A stretch of DNA of 64,000 nt from Nitrososphaerota archaeon (GTDB lineage Archaea > Thermoproteota > Nitrososphaeria > Nitrososphaerales > Gagatemarchaeaceae). The position numbers were made by a program, and so were the translations under genes. The stretch spans positions 1 through 64,000 of the forward strand of contig JAFMAD010000002.1 in assembly GCA_029785195.1 (NCBI GenBank), given 5' to 3'. Positions 7,574 through 15,950 of this stretch are shown in pieces. The notes under the pieces are model-generated. The model made no database searches, had not been told where the DNA came from, and saw only the letters and a program-made list of their open reading frames with translations. The stretch's first letter is position 1. Every line of letters begins with the position of its first letter.

Positions 7574-8911
7574 TTGCTAGAATCACTCAGGAGCGGGTTG
7601 CAGGGTGCAATCAAGAAGCTCCTAGGAAGTTCGGTCGTCGACGAGGCTGCGATCAAGGAGTTCGTGCGAGATTTGCAGCGGACCCTTATCCAGGCAGATG
7701 TCAATGTTAAGCTGGTCCTAACGGTGACTGAGAGTGTGCAGAGAAGGGCTCTCGAAGAGAAGCCCATCGGAGGAATGACCCGCAAGGACCAGATTGTCAA
7801 GATACTCTACGAAGAGCTAGATAGAATGCTCGGAAGCGAACAGGCGCTCAAACTCGACCGTTCGAAGACCAACGTAATCGTCATGGTGGGAGTGCAAGGC
7901 TCAGGGAAGACGACTACGGTCTCGAAACTTGCAAGACTCTACAGTAAGAAGGGCTTCAAAGTCGGAGTCGTCGCGGCAGATACCTTCCGACCGGGAGCTG
8001 TCACACAGCTCAAGACGTTAGCTGAGCGCATTGGAGTCGATATATATGCTGACGAGAAAGAGATTGACTCCATCAAGGTGGCCGAGAAAGGGAGGAAGTT
8101 TTTCGAAGGTAGCAAGAATCTGATAATAGTCGATACAGCTGGGAGGCATAAGGAAGAGAAGAGCCTTCTCGACGAGATGAGCAATATCATTTCGAAGGTA
8201 AAACCAGATGTTAACCTGTTGGTGGTTGACGGTACCATTGGTCAACAGTGTTATAACCAAGCTCTTGCATTTCATAAGGTGTCTCCGGTTGGTGGAATCG
8301 TTATCACCAAACTCGATGGTGCTGCGAAGGGCGGAGGCGCGCTTGCAGCGGTAGCGGCAACCGGTTCCAGGATATGCTTCATAGGGGCTGGTGAGAGAGT
8401 CGATGATCTCGAGGAATTCTCCTCGACACGATTCGTGGGTCGTCTTTTGGGCATGGGGGACCTCAAGTCTCTACTTGACATGGCAAAACAGCTGGAATCG
8501 GACGTTGATGAGAAGAGGGTCCAACGGATGACATCAGGCAAGCTCACGATGGACGACTTTCTGTTCCAGTTTGAGCAGGTCAACAAGATGGGTTCCCTGA
8601 AGAAGATTCTAGACCTCGTACCTGGCCTAGCTGGGAATATGAAGAGTGAGGACTTGGAGAAGGCCGAGAAGAACATGAAGATATGGAAGAGCATAATCCA
8701 ATCAATGGCAAAGCAGGAAAGAGAAGCTCCCGACGTGATCAACGCTACTAGGATAAGGCGGATTGCCAAGGGTTCGGGAAGAAGCGAGAAGGAGGTCAGA
8801 GAACTGCTCTCCAGATATAAGCAGACCAAATCGTTGATGAAGGCTAGCAAGGGTAGGGAATTCAGACAGATGCTGCGAAGGGCCGGAGGACCAGGAGCCC
8901 TTGGAGGATAG
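7574..8911 (+). CDS. srp54: signal recognition particle GTPase SRP54
   Basis: Binds SRP RNA and signal peptides and targets ribosomes to the membrane. It has the N domain (residues 1-95), a G domain with P-loop VGVQGSGKTT, DTAGRH, TKLDG and the AAVAATG box, and a C-terminal M domain with methionine-rich helices and a basic tail (RQMLRRAGG). Start is TTG; the nearby ATG at 7563 is out of frame. It overlaps pus10 by 11 bp, starting a translationally coupled run through pus10, rpl21e and rpoF. Confidence 0.96.
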   Translation: MLESLRSGLQGAIKKLLGSSVVDEAAIKEFVRDLQRTLIQADVNVKLVLTVTESVQRRALEEKPIGGMTRKDQIVKILYEELDRMLGSEQALKLDRSKTNVIVMVGVQGSGKTTTVSKLARLYSKKGFKVGVVAADTFRPGAVTQLKTLAERIGVDIYADEKEIDSIKVAEKGRKFFEGSKNLIIVDTAGRHKEEKSLLDEMSNIISKVKPDVNLLVVDGTIGQQCYNQALAFHKVSPVGGIVITKLDGAAKGGGALAAVAATGSRICFIGAGERVDDLEEFSSTRFVGRLLGMGDLKSLLDMAKQLESDVDEKRVQRMTSGKLTMDDFLFQFEQVNKMGSLKKILDLVPGLAGNMKSEDLEKAEKNMKIWKSIIQSMAKQEREAPDVINATRIRRIAKGSGRSEKEVRELLSRYKQTKSLMKASKGREFRQMLRRAGGPGALGG

Positions 8912-9980
8912 AGAGTTCTCCCTCTGCAACGTTTGCTCAAAACGACAAAGCGAAGAAAACGTCATCAGGGTGGTGTCTACGCGGCAGTGTTTCATCTGTC
9001 GTGGTATGTTGCTCCGCCTCCCGAATGTTGAGCGACGAATAGTAAATCTGATGGGGCGCTACGAGTTCGAAACCTTCTCGGTGGGCATGGTGGTCCCAGC
9101 GGAGGTACAGGAACGAGAGGACCAGTTAAGGTCGGAACTGAAAATCCGCGGGATGGAGACCATCAAGTCTCAAATCGCGAGGGATATAATCGCGTCTCTG
9201 GAGTCCAAGACCCGAAAGAAACTCGACCGTAAGAATCCGGACCTTACGGTACTCGTCGATATGGGTCAAGGCGGTCTGCTCGTGACCACCAAGTCATTAT
9301 TCCTCTCTGCGAGATACACCAAACCCAGCGGTGTCTCTCAAAAAATAGAGCTTTGTCAGAATTGCTCGGGACGGGGGTGTGACAAGTGTAGGAGTGGTCG
9401 TCATGACCGTCCCAGCATTGAAGAAATCTTGGGCAAGAAGCTTGGCAATGTTGTTGGTTCCTCAAAGGCAAAATTCACGTGGATAGGTAGTGAAGATGAA
9501 GAAAGCGTGGTCTATCCGCCGGGACGACCGTTTATAGTGGAGGTGAAGAATCCAAGGCGTCGCCACGTCCCTTCCCGATTCCGGGTGACGACTGGTAAGG
9601 GGATGGCGGAAGTGACTGCCGTCAGATTGCTTAAGGAAAGACCAGCAACTATACCATCGTTTGTATTCAAGACGCGTGTCTTTATCGAGCCGGTGGAGCG
9701 TCTTGATAGGCTGGATACGTCTATTATCAGACGTATTACGAGGACGACGATTCGATACAGGAACAACAAGGGTAAGGATGTGGCCAAGAGGGTGTATTCG
9801 ATCCGCGTCAAGAAGGTTGGGAAACTGGCAGCGGTTGAGATCAAGCTCGATGGAGGCCTACCCGTAAAGAGGTTCATCAGTGGTGAATCCGTGTCCCCAT
9901 CTCTCTCCGAGGTCCTTGGAATTCAGCTTGAATGCAAGAAGTTCGACATCTTACGAGTGTGGGAGTCTGTTCCACCGTGA
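8901..9980 (+). CDS. pus10: tRNA pseudouridine synthase Pus10
   Basis: Makes pseudouridine 54/55 in the tRNA T-loop. The N-terminal THUMP-containing part holds two Cys pairs (CNVC, CFIC) for zinc, with further cysteines at CQNCSGRGCDKC. The catalytic core contains GSEDEESVV, in which the Asp is the nucleophile, followed by the conserved GRPFIVEVKNPRRR. Start is TTG inside the last codons of srp54. This T-loop enzyme is notable here because two tRNAs in the window have T-loop introns, which would need removal before modification. Confidence 0.94.
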   Translation: MEDREFSLCNVCSKRQSEENVIRVVSTRQCFICRGMLLRLPNVERRIVNLMGRYEFETFSVGMVVPAEVQEREDQLRSELKIRGMETIKSQIARDIIASLESKTRKKLDRKNPDLTVLVDMGQGGLLVTTKSLFLSARYTKPSGVSQKIELCQNCSGRGCDKCRSGRHDRPSIEEILGKKLGNVVGSSKAKFTWIGSEDEESVVYPPGRPFIVEVKNPRRRHVPSRFRVTTGKGMAEVTAVRLLKERPATIPSFVFKTRVFIEPVERLDRLDTSIIRRITRTTIRYRNNKGKDVAKRVYSIRVKKVGKLAAVEIKLDGGLPVKRFISGESVSPSLSEVLGIQLECKKFDILRVWESVPP

Positions 9981-10087
9981 TGTACTACAGACGTTCGAGC
10001 GACGGTCGGATTCTATCATAAGCATAAGAAAAGCTTTAATGAAGAACGAGTTCGGGTCTACGTTCCTCTAAGAGAGTTTGAGCGAGT

Positions 10088-10381
10088 TTGGGAAGATCCA
10101 AAGGATATCGAAGGCGAACAAGGTCCCTATTGAAGAAGAGTAATCTCGGCGGATTGAGCAGGATGTTGAGGGACTACTCTGTCGACCAGAAGGTCGTAAT
10201 CAAGATAGACTCCACTCAGGTCAAGGGCATGCCGCACAGGAGATTCAATGGTCTCGTAGGTACCGTGAGGGAAGTAGGTCTGAGGTCTCTAATTATAGAC
10301 GTTCCTGTGGGCGATAAGATGAAGACGGTGGTGGCAAGGAAGGACCATATCTCACCATTAGAGGGAGCCGGCAGTGTCTGA
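10088..10381 (+). CDS. rpl21e: 50S ribosomal protein L21e
   Basis: Large-subunit protein of 97 aa. The basic N-terminus GRSKGYRRRTRSL and the SH3-like core (HRRFNGLVGTVREVG) are family hallmarks. Start is TTG 10088. It overlaps rpoF by 8 bp, the common archaeal L21e-RpoF order. Confidence 0.96.
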   Translation: MGRSKGYRRRTRSLLKKSNLGGLSRMLRDYSVDQKVVIKIDSTQVKGMPHRRFNGLVGTVREVGLRSLIIDVPVGDKMKTVVARKDHISPLEGAGSV

Positions 10382-10706
10382 ACCACGCGAAAGGAAGCTT
10401 CTCACCTTGAGCGAGGCACACCAGATACTTGAGAAAATAGATGTCGAAAAGGCCGACCAGATTCAGAAGAGGACGCTTGACTATGCTGCCAAGTTCGCCA
10501 AGATTAGTGCCGAAAGTGCTAAGAAATTGCGGAAGCAGCTTGAGACCGAATGTGGTCTAAGCACCGAAGAGGCAGTAGAGGTAATTAACATAATGCCAAA
10601 GTCGATTGAGGAGCTCAGGACATTCACCGCGGGATGGAGAAAGCTACTTCCAACCGAGACCCTCGAGAAGATGCTGAAAATCCTCAAGACGGCTAAAGAG
10701 GCATAG
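10374..10706 (+). CDS. rpoF: DNA-directed RNA polymerase subunit F (Rpo4/Rpb4)
   Basis: Stalk subunit that pairs with Rpo7 and affects open-complex formation and elongation. At 110 aa it shows the all-helical HRDC-like layout with LTLSEAHQILE at the N-terminus and the conserved VINIMPKSIEELR near the C-terminus. Start is GTG within the end of rpl21e. Confidence 0.95.
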   Translation: MSEPRERKLLTLSEAHQILEKIDVEKADQIQKRTLDYAAKFAKISAESAKKLRKQLETECGLSTEEAVEVINIMPKSIEELRTFTAGWRKLLPTETLEKMLKILKTAKEA

Positions 10707-10768
10707 GCACTCATCCGTAGTCGTTGCCCGTCGTCGTTGTCTTCACGTTGCATCTAGTCGCTAAGTAA

Positions 10769-10802
10769 GATTATATAGGAAGGCGACCTAGAAAATCTAG
10801 GT
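10769..10802 (+). promoter_or_regulatory. TATA-like element with inverted repeat at predicted start site
   Basis: A TATA-like attatatagg near 10770-10779 is followed by a perfect 7-bp inverted repeat, acctaga (10786-10792), spacer aaa, tctaggt (10796-10802). The repeat covers the position where transcription of the DUF655 gene should start, as an operator would. Alternatively it forms a hairpin in the 5' leader. Confidence 0.4.
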
Positions 10803-10839
10803 TCGAAGGGATGTTCACCGTCTCCGGCTCGCAACAATG

Positions 10840-10860
10840 CGCGACGAGGAACTTGTCGCG
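10840..10860 (+). other. stable hairpin in DUF655 leader
   Basis: A 9-bp stem (cgcgacgag / cttgtcgcg, one G-U pair) closed by the triloop gaa, in an unusually long (about 100 nt) leader upstream of the DUF655 gene. An ACA trinucleotide lies 13 nt downstream, so an H/ACA-type RNA was considered, but no lower stem is convincing. Confidence 0.35.
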
Positions 10861-10894
10861 TTTGGCTTGACATAAGGGGAGAGTGCCCTGAGAG

Positions 10895-11452
10895 ATGCTT
10901 ACGAACGAGAAAAGGTACGAGGAGTACGCTTACGTCCTAGATTTTCTTCCTCGCGGTAAGTCGATTGTCATCAAGGGTAGAGAGGGGCCTATAGTTCAGG
11001 CAATCGGGGAGGAGCGTCTGACCCTGCTTGAGCTGTTGGCAGTCGACGACCAAGATTTCGACTCGGGGGAACGACTGAGAATAGGTAGGGAGGGGAGAGA
11101 CAAAATCGTAAGTGTACTGGGTAAGCTTTCGTATGAGGACTTGACCCAGGACGCGAAGCTGCAGCTCCCTACAGTGTGTGAGACTGTTGTGAAGAACAAC
11201 GAGCAGAGGTACGTTGCATACTTCAACGACCTGCAGCCCCTTACTCCAAGGCTTCACGGTCTGGAACTAATCCCCGGAATAGGAAAGACATTCATGAAGT
11301 CGATAGTGGAACTCAGGGAAAGGCAACCCTTCGTCTCTTTTGATGATATACAGACCAAGGTGGGCCTGAGGGAACCTGCCAAGCTTGTGGCGAAGAGGAT
11401 AACCGAGGAGATTTCCGGTGACTCGCGCATCAACATATTCGTAAAGAAATGA
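10895..11452 (+). CDS. DUF655 family protein (HhH-containing)
   Basis: A conserved archaeal protein of 185 aa. It has an N-terminal OB-like part (YAYVLDFLPRGKS, PIVQAIGEERLTLLELL) and a C-terminal double helix-hairpin-helix unit (LELIPGIGKTFMKSIVELRE, FDDIQTKVGLREPAKLVAKRI), suggesting nucleic-acid binding. In many archaea the gene lies next to rpoF and ksgA as here, implying a role in RNA metabolism, but the function is unknown. It ends 1 bp before the GTG of ksgA. Confidence 0.93.
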   Translation: MLTNEKRYEEYAYVLDFLPRGKSIVIKGREGPIVQAIGEERLTLLELLAVDDQDFDSGERLRIGREGRDKIVSVLGKLSYEDLTQDAKLQLPTVCETVVKNNEQRYVAYFNDLQPLTPRLHGLELIPGIGKTFMKSIVELRERQPFVSFDDIQTKVGLREPAKLVAKRITEEISGDSRINIFVKK

Positions 11453-11453
11453 T

Positions 11454-12203
11454 GTGGGCCGGATGAAAGAACCTGTTTCCCCAGCTATGGGCAGTAGAAG
11501 GAGAAGGTCGCTCGGTCAGCACTATCTGACGGACGCGTCGGTGATCGACCTGATGGTTCGGACCGCAGGCATAACGAAAGCGGATAGAGTCCTTGAAGTC
11601 GGCACGGGTCGAGGAGTGGTCACAAGGGAGCTTTGCAAGGCCGCGGAACGTGTGGAGGCTTTCGAAATCGACCGCGAAAACTACTTGACCACTAAAAGAG
11701 TCGGTCTAGATAGACTCACTCTTCATCTCGAAGACGCCTTTTCAGCGCCCCGGGACTTTGATGTATTGGTCTCCAGTCTACCGTATTCCGAGTCCTCCAA
11801 TTTCGTGGAATGGTTGTCTAGTTTACGGTATCACCGGGCGGTGGTGCTGCTTCAGAGGGACTTCGCTGAGAAACTCCTGGCTGTTCCGGGGGACGAGCAA
11901 TACAAAGCTATCTCGGTCATATCACAGATTTCGTCGAGCGTCCGGGTCATCAGGTACGTTGGTCGGGAATCATTCGACCCTCCGCCTCACGTGTCATCAG
12001 CGTTGGTTCTGATTGTACCTAGGCGTGAGCTGCAGTCAGAGCAAATAGGCTTGATCAAGATGCTGTTCTCTCAGAGGAAGAAGAGACTTGCGAGTGCCGT
12101 CAAGAAGCTGAGCCTAGAGTTGCCGGGAATCAGACCCCCAATGCTCTCTCTAAGGGTCGAGTGGCTCACACCGGGCGAAATCGAGAACCTTCTGACGCGT
12201 TAG
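11454..12203 (+). CDS. ksgA: rRNA adenine dimethyltransferase KsgA/Dim1
   Basis: SAM-dependent dimethylation of two adjacent adenines near the 3' end of 16S rRNA. It has SLGQHYLTD at the N-terminus, motif I VLEVGTGRGVVTREL, EIDRENY, and LEDAFSAP. Motif IV, normally NLPY, reads SSLPYSESS, so the Asn that orients the target base is Ser. The C-terminal domain has FDPPPHVSSALVLIVPR and FSQRKKRLASAVKKL. Start is GTG 11454; ATG 11463 is an alternative. Compared with the family, the enzyme is otherwise intact. Confidence 0.9.
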   Translation: MGRMKEPVSPAMGSRRRRSLGQHYLTDASVIDLMVRTAGITKADRVLEVGTGRGVVTRELCKAAERVEAFEIDRENYLTTKRVGLDRLTLHLEDAFSAPRDFDVLVSSLPYSESSNFVEWLSSLRYHRAVVLLQRDFAEKLLAVPGDEQYKAISVISQISSSVRVIRYVGRESFDPPPHVSSALVLIVPRRELQSEQIGLIKMLFSQRKKRLASAVKKLSLELPGIRPPMLSLRVEWLTPGEIENLLTR

Positions 12204-12244
12204 AGCTTGCAAACAATATCAACCCATCTGCCGATGTGAGGTCA

Positions 12245-12967
12245 ATGAGATTTGACGGTGTCAGTATAACATTGGTCGGACCTGAATATCCAATCAACGT
12301 CGGCTATACTGCGAGGCTCGCAAAGAACTTTGGTATCCACAGATTGTATCTGGTGGAGCCGAAATTCGATAGGAGGGTTGCCTCGGTTTATGCAGCGCAT
12401 GGCGCTGATATTGTGGAAGCGGCCGAGGTGGTGAATCTCAAGCAGCTCAGAGAAAGGCATGACCTTCTAGTGGCTACTACTGCCATCACTGCCACCAAGA
12501 GGACCAACTCGAACAGACTTAGCATCAGTCCTGAGGAGGTCAGCGCGTACCTGTCGTCCTCGAAATCTGCATCTCTCGTGCTAGGGAGGGACACCACAGG
12601 ACTGAAGAATGATGAGATTGCCAAATGCGACATCGTAACCACCATACACACCGGAACAGAATATAGAACACTGAATGTCAGTCACTCTGCAGCAATCCTA
12701 CTTTATGTTCTCTCCAAGACCAAGAAGAGGAGGACGGTACCGAAACTGCGAGAGCGAGATGTATTTGTGATGTACGCCTATCAGCTAGCTCTTGCTTCTG
12801 GACTGCAGAAGTACCGGGCCGACAGATTGAAGAAACTGGCGGCGAGAATGGCAATCAGATCTCAGCTCGACGGTAAGGAACTGGGCCTCTTTGTTTCCCT
12901 GATGAGAAAGGCTACTACGACGATAGAGTCCTCTACCGGTGCTCGAATACGTAGACAAGACGTCTGA
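12245..12967 (+). CDS. trmJ: tRNA (cytidine/uridine-2'-O-)-methyltransferase TrmJ-type SPOUT protein
   Basis: SPOUT-fold 2'-O-methyltransferase, most likely acting on tRNA position 32. Characteristic segments are ITLVGPEYPINVGYTARLAKNFG at the N-terminus, SLVLGRDTTGLKNDEIAKCD (SAM-knot motif 2, with the Gly-Arg pair) and YRTLNVSHSAAILLY (motif 3). The C-terminal 80 residues form a helical tail. The ATG with an upstream GAGG was chosen, but GTG 12236 is also possible. Its 3' end overlaps the opposing THUMP methyltransferase by 35 bp. Confidence 0.88.
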   Translation: MRFDGVSITLVGPEYPINVGYTARLAKNFGIHRLYLVEPKFDRRVASVYAAHGADIVEAAEVVNLKQLRERHDLLVATTAITATKRTNSNRLSISPEEVSAYLSSSKSASLVLGRDTTGLKNDEIAKCDIVTTIHTGTEYRTLNVSHSAAILLYVLSKTKKRRTVPKLRERDVFVMYAYQLALASGLQKYRADRLKKLAARMAIRSQLDGKELGLFVSLMRKATTTIESSTGARIRRQDV

Positions 12968-14129
12968 CCCATCGCGTCTTCTCGTGAGAGATTTTAGCTG
13001 GGTAGTCGAAGTGTTTCACTCGAGGTTGGAAGGGTACCAGCCCCACCTCTTCCAAGTTTTCTAGCACGACAGAGACTTCCTTACCTGAAGAGGCGGTAAG
13101 AGCAGGGGTCACTATCACTACCCTGCCTCCCTGCTTGACGATACCGGTAATCGAGTAAAGAGATTCCGAGTAGAGTCTACTGGAGTTCCGGACCAGTTTC
13201 TGTGCTCTTTCAAGACTAGGGGCGAAGGTAATCCTCGGAAGGAATATTGGTTCGGTGACGACGGCGTCCACTTTTGCGCTGTCCTCGAATGTCTCTGGTC
13301 GCGTAGCGTCACCTACTTTCAATGAATATGACGCACTTTTTGCGCTCAGAGTCCTCGAGGTCCACTCAAGATTCCTCTTCGTGTTCTCGATTCTTTTCCG
13401 GTCCCTGTCTACACCTATACAGTTCACACCGGCAAGAAGAGCTTCAGAAAGTATCGTCCCAGACCCACAGAAAGGGTCAAGGATGGTCTGACCTTTCTCG
13501 ACCCCACTGATGTTCAAGAGAAGTTTCGCAAGTCTTGAAGACATGGATATGTCGGCGCTGACAACGGGTCTTTCGTTGGACCTGAGCCTGAACTGTTCGG
13601 TATCAGGAATGTAGGCGGTAACTCCCACCCAATAGCCACCCCGCACACGTAGAAATACGAAATCGATAATCTTGCGCGAGACAATCTCCTTCGTCAGCAC
13701 CTCACTTCCATTTCTTGGTCTTACCATGTTCGCCTTTCTGAAACCTGCTTTTCTCACAGTGGCGAGGACTGCTGTCGCAAGAGACTCGTGTTCCTGCTCG
13801 TCGGCCAGCTCCGAGCCGTAGAGACTGACCGAGAAGTTGAAGTCATCGTCTAGTTCTCTCAGGAAATCTTCTACCTCTGTGACCAGATTAGACCAGCTCT
13901 TCGTCTCTTGCGTAATGGAGATGGCGACCTTGTGTATGCCGACCAGCTTTTCATAACCTCCCTTGTCTTTCTTCATCTCTGCAAGAGCGACCTCGCTCCA
14001 TGGCTGCTCAATCTTCAGTAGGCGTTCGCCTAGCGTAGTGCACGCTTCGAGATAGGAGAGGTCTCCGAAGGCGAATATGAACGCAAGATTCCTATTTTCA
14101 GTTAGGGAGCGCGGCAGGAGATATGGCAA
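12933..14129 (-). CDS. THUMP-domain tRNA guanine-N2 methyltransferase (TrmG10/Trm11 type)
   Basis: Methylates guanosine in tRNA, probably m2G/m22G10. The N-terminal half (1-165) is a ferredoxin-like plus THUMP region; the C-terminal half is a Rossmann methyltransferase with KGQTILDPFCGSGTILSEALL (motif I) and CIGVDRDRKRIENTKRNL (motif II). The catalytic D/N-PPY motif is replaced by VVTEPIFLP, which departs from the bacterial and euryarchaeal form. Length 398 aa. It is divergent from the L10e gene and overlaps trmJ tail to tail. Confidence 0.87.
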   Translation of the reverse strand: MPYLLPRSLTENRNLAFIFAFGDLSYLEACTTLGERLLKIEQPWSEVALAEMKKDKGGYEKLVGIHKVAISITQETKSWSNLVTEVEDFLRELDDDFNFSVSLYGSELADEQEHESLATAVLATVRKAGFRKANMVRPRNGSEVLTKEIVSRKIIDFVFLRVRGGYWVGVTAYIPDTEQFRLRSNERPVVSADISMSSRLAKLLLNISGVEKGQTILDPFCGSGTILSEALLAGVNCIGVDRDRKRIENTKRNLEWTSRTLSAKSASYSLKVGDATRPETFEDSAKVDAVVTEPIFLPRITFAPSLERAQKLVRNSSRLYSESLYSITGIVKQGGRVVIVTPALTASSGKEVSVVLENLEEVGLVPFQPRVKHFDYPAKISHEKTRWVRRLVYVFEHR

Positions 14130-14273
14130 CTAGATTGGAATCGATTTGTACGCTAATTAAGGTAGTATGACCTCGATTCAGTGACTCGGGGAAGCTCGGA
14201 ACCGGAACAATATGAAGGCGATTGGTGGAAGATTTCCTTACGGGGCTTAGAAAATGGTTTTCCCACCGAAGTC

Positions 14274-14283
14274 TATTTAAATA
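14274..14283 (+). promoter_or_regulatory. TATA box of rpl10e
   Basis: The palindromic tatttaaata predicts transcription starting near 14300-14308, exactly where the L10e coding frame opens, so the mRNA should be leaderless or nearly so. Confidence 0.6.
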
Positions 14284-14307
14284 GCCCAAGGACCGGCAAA
14301 GAAATAG

Positions 14308-14832
14308 AGGCGTTCGGACATCCACGGAAGCAATTATAGACAAAACAAGTCCCAGGCATACACAAAGAAGTTTGCACCTGGGACACCCAACCCGAAGATA
14401 GCCCGATTCACTACAGGCAAGTACAGCACAGATTACGATTACATGCTGGAGCTGATCTCCGAGGGGAGGGTCCAGATTAGGTCGAATGCGCTCGAATCAG
14501 CACGCGTTGCAGCCAACAAGAAGCTGGCGAGTTTGGGAGAGGAAGGGTACTATCTCATCGTCAAGCCCTATCCTCACATCGTCCTTCGCGAGAACAAAAT
14601 GATTGCCACAGCAGGTGCAGACAGGCTTCAAGAGGGGATGCGAAAGGCCTTCGGTAAACCCATAGGCGTCGCTGCACGAGTGTACATTGGGTCGACAGTA
14701 CTCGAGCTACATGTAAAGTCGGCCGACCTTCAGAAGGGTAAGGACGCCATGCATGCAGCCAAGACCAAGCTCCCTATGCTTACGAGCGTCAAGATTTCGG
14801 CGATAGCCAAGTCCCAACAAGTGACGGCGTAG
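14308..14832 (+). CDS. rpl10e: 50S ribosomal protein L10e, start codon unresolved
   Basis: The frame contains the whole L10e: YTKKFAPGTPNPKIARFTTG near the N-terminus, YDYMLELISEGRVQIRSNALESARVAANKKL, RENKMIATAGADRLQEGMRKAFGKP, and the C-terminal half. The first in-frame ATG is 14443, about 45 residues too late. Upstream of it the frame is open and well conserved (HGSNYRQNKSQAY) back to a TAG at 14305-14307, with no ATG, GTG or TTG. The coordinates begin after that TAG. Possible starts are a non-canonical ATC at 14320, or an ATG if one base of the 14304-14306 region is an insertion error (aaaTAGagg versus aaATGagg). Confidence 0.85.
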   Translation, partial: RRSDIHGSNYRQNKSQAYTKKFAPGTPNPKIARFTTGKYSTDYDYMLELISEGRVQIRSNALESARVAANKKLASLGEEGYYLIVKPYPHIVLRENKMIATAGADRLQEGMRKAFGKPIGVAARVYIGSTVLELHVKSADLQKGKDAMHAAKTKLPMLTSVKISAIAKSQQVTA

Positions 14833-14911
14833 GTACTACCGACTGTCTTAGCGAGAGGGAGAGAACCCTAATTAAGACAGGGTCGGTCGCAGGCTTTCGA
14901 ATTCGAGCTAA

Positions 14912-15949
14912 ATGACGGTCTACATTGACGAAGAAAAGATATTCAGGCTCATAGATGAGCGGAAACCAAAGGGTATTGTTGTCAATGCACCAGGAGGGCT
15001 AATCAGACAGACCCGAGGTATAATCGATAGAATAGAGACGACGTATGGTATCCCATGTTTCCTTCTGGGAGACTCCTGTTTCGGCATCTGCGACACTGTC
15101 GATGACGAGGTCGAGAAGCTAGAAGCGGATATGGCTCTCCACATAGGGCATAACGCGGTCGTACAAGATATCGGGAAGTATACACATCTAATCGATGCCA
15201 TAGATGACGTGAAGTTTGAGTCTGTGATAGATAGGTCTGTACCATTGCTGAAGAGATACAAGCGACTCGGACTGGCTACATTCAGCCAACACTTACACGA
15301 GCTTAAGCCTGCAAAAGAGAGGTACGAAGCCGCTGGGTTTGATGTACGCCTTGGAAGAGAGAACAACCTTCTCTTCCAGAGCCAGACTTTCGGGTGCGAC
15401 TTCTCGACCATATATTCGATGGCTAAGGATGTGGATGCGTTGTGCTATCTGGGCGAGAGTGAGTTCCATGCTGTTGGTGTGGCGCTCTCCAGTGGAAAAC
15501 CGACCTATGTCTTGGACCCCTACCTCGAAGAAGTCCGGGACATGCAGCAGGAGGCAGAAATAAGGAGAAAGCGTTCAATACTTTCGGTCTACAAGGCGCT
15601 CGATGCCAACGTCTTTGGAGTGATAACCGGTTTGAAGGAAGGCCAAAAGATGCTCCCCAGGACTAATTGGATAACTAAAAGGTTGGAGATGAATGGCAGG
15701 AAAGTGGTACAGTTGACCATGCGGGACGTGACGCCCGACAGGCTGGCTCCGTACAGGGACATAGAGGCATTTGTGCAGACTGCGTGCCCTAGGATATCGG
15801 TGGATGGATTCAACTTCGAGAAGCCTGTTCTCTCGATACCCGAGGCGGATGCTTTGGTGCGATTAATGGAAGGAAGAGAAATAGGAGAGTATTTACAGAG
15901 GCCGAAATGGATTGAATTGACTGTGGGGCTCATCCCAAGGTTGGATTGA
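14912..15949 (+). CDS. dph2: diphthamide synthase subunit Dph2
   Basis: Radical enzyme with a [4Fe-4S] cluster that transfers the 3-amino-3-carboxypropyl group of SAM to a histidine of EF-2. The three cluster cysteines are visible in DSCFGICD, TFGCDFS and TACPRIS, one per domain of the threefold pseudo-symmetric protein. The length of 345 aa is typical. It ends 1 bp before the ATG of csl4. Together with dph6 it indicates a working diphthamide pathway. Confidence 0.94.
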   Translation: MTVYIDEEKIFRLIDERKPKGIVVNAPGGLIRQTRGIIDRIETTYGIPCFLLGDSCFGICDTVDDEVEKLEADMALHIGHNAVVQDIGKYTHLIDAIDDVKFESVIDRSVPLLKRYKRLGLATFSQHLHELKPAKERYEAAGFDVRLGRENNLLFQSQTFGCDFSTIYSMAKDVDALCYLGESEFHAVGVALSSGKPTYVLDPYLEEVRDMQQEAEIRRKRSILSVYKALDANVFGVITGLKEGQKMLPRTNWITKRLEMNGRKVVQLTMRDVTPDRLAPYRDIEAFVQTACPRISVDGFNFEKPVLSIPEADALVRLMEGREIGEYLQRPKWIELTVGLIPRLD

Positions 15950-15950
15950 T

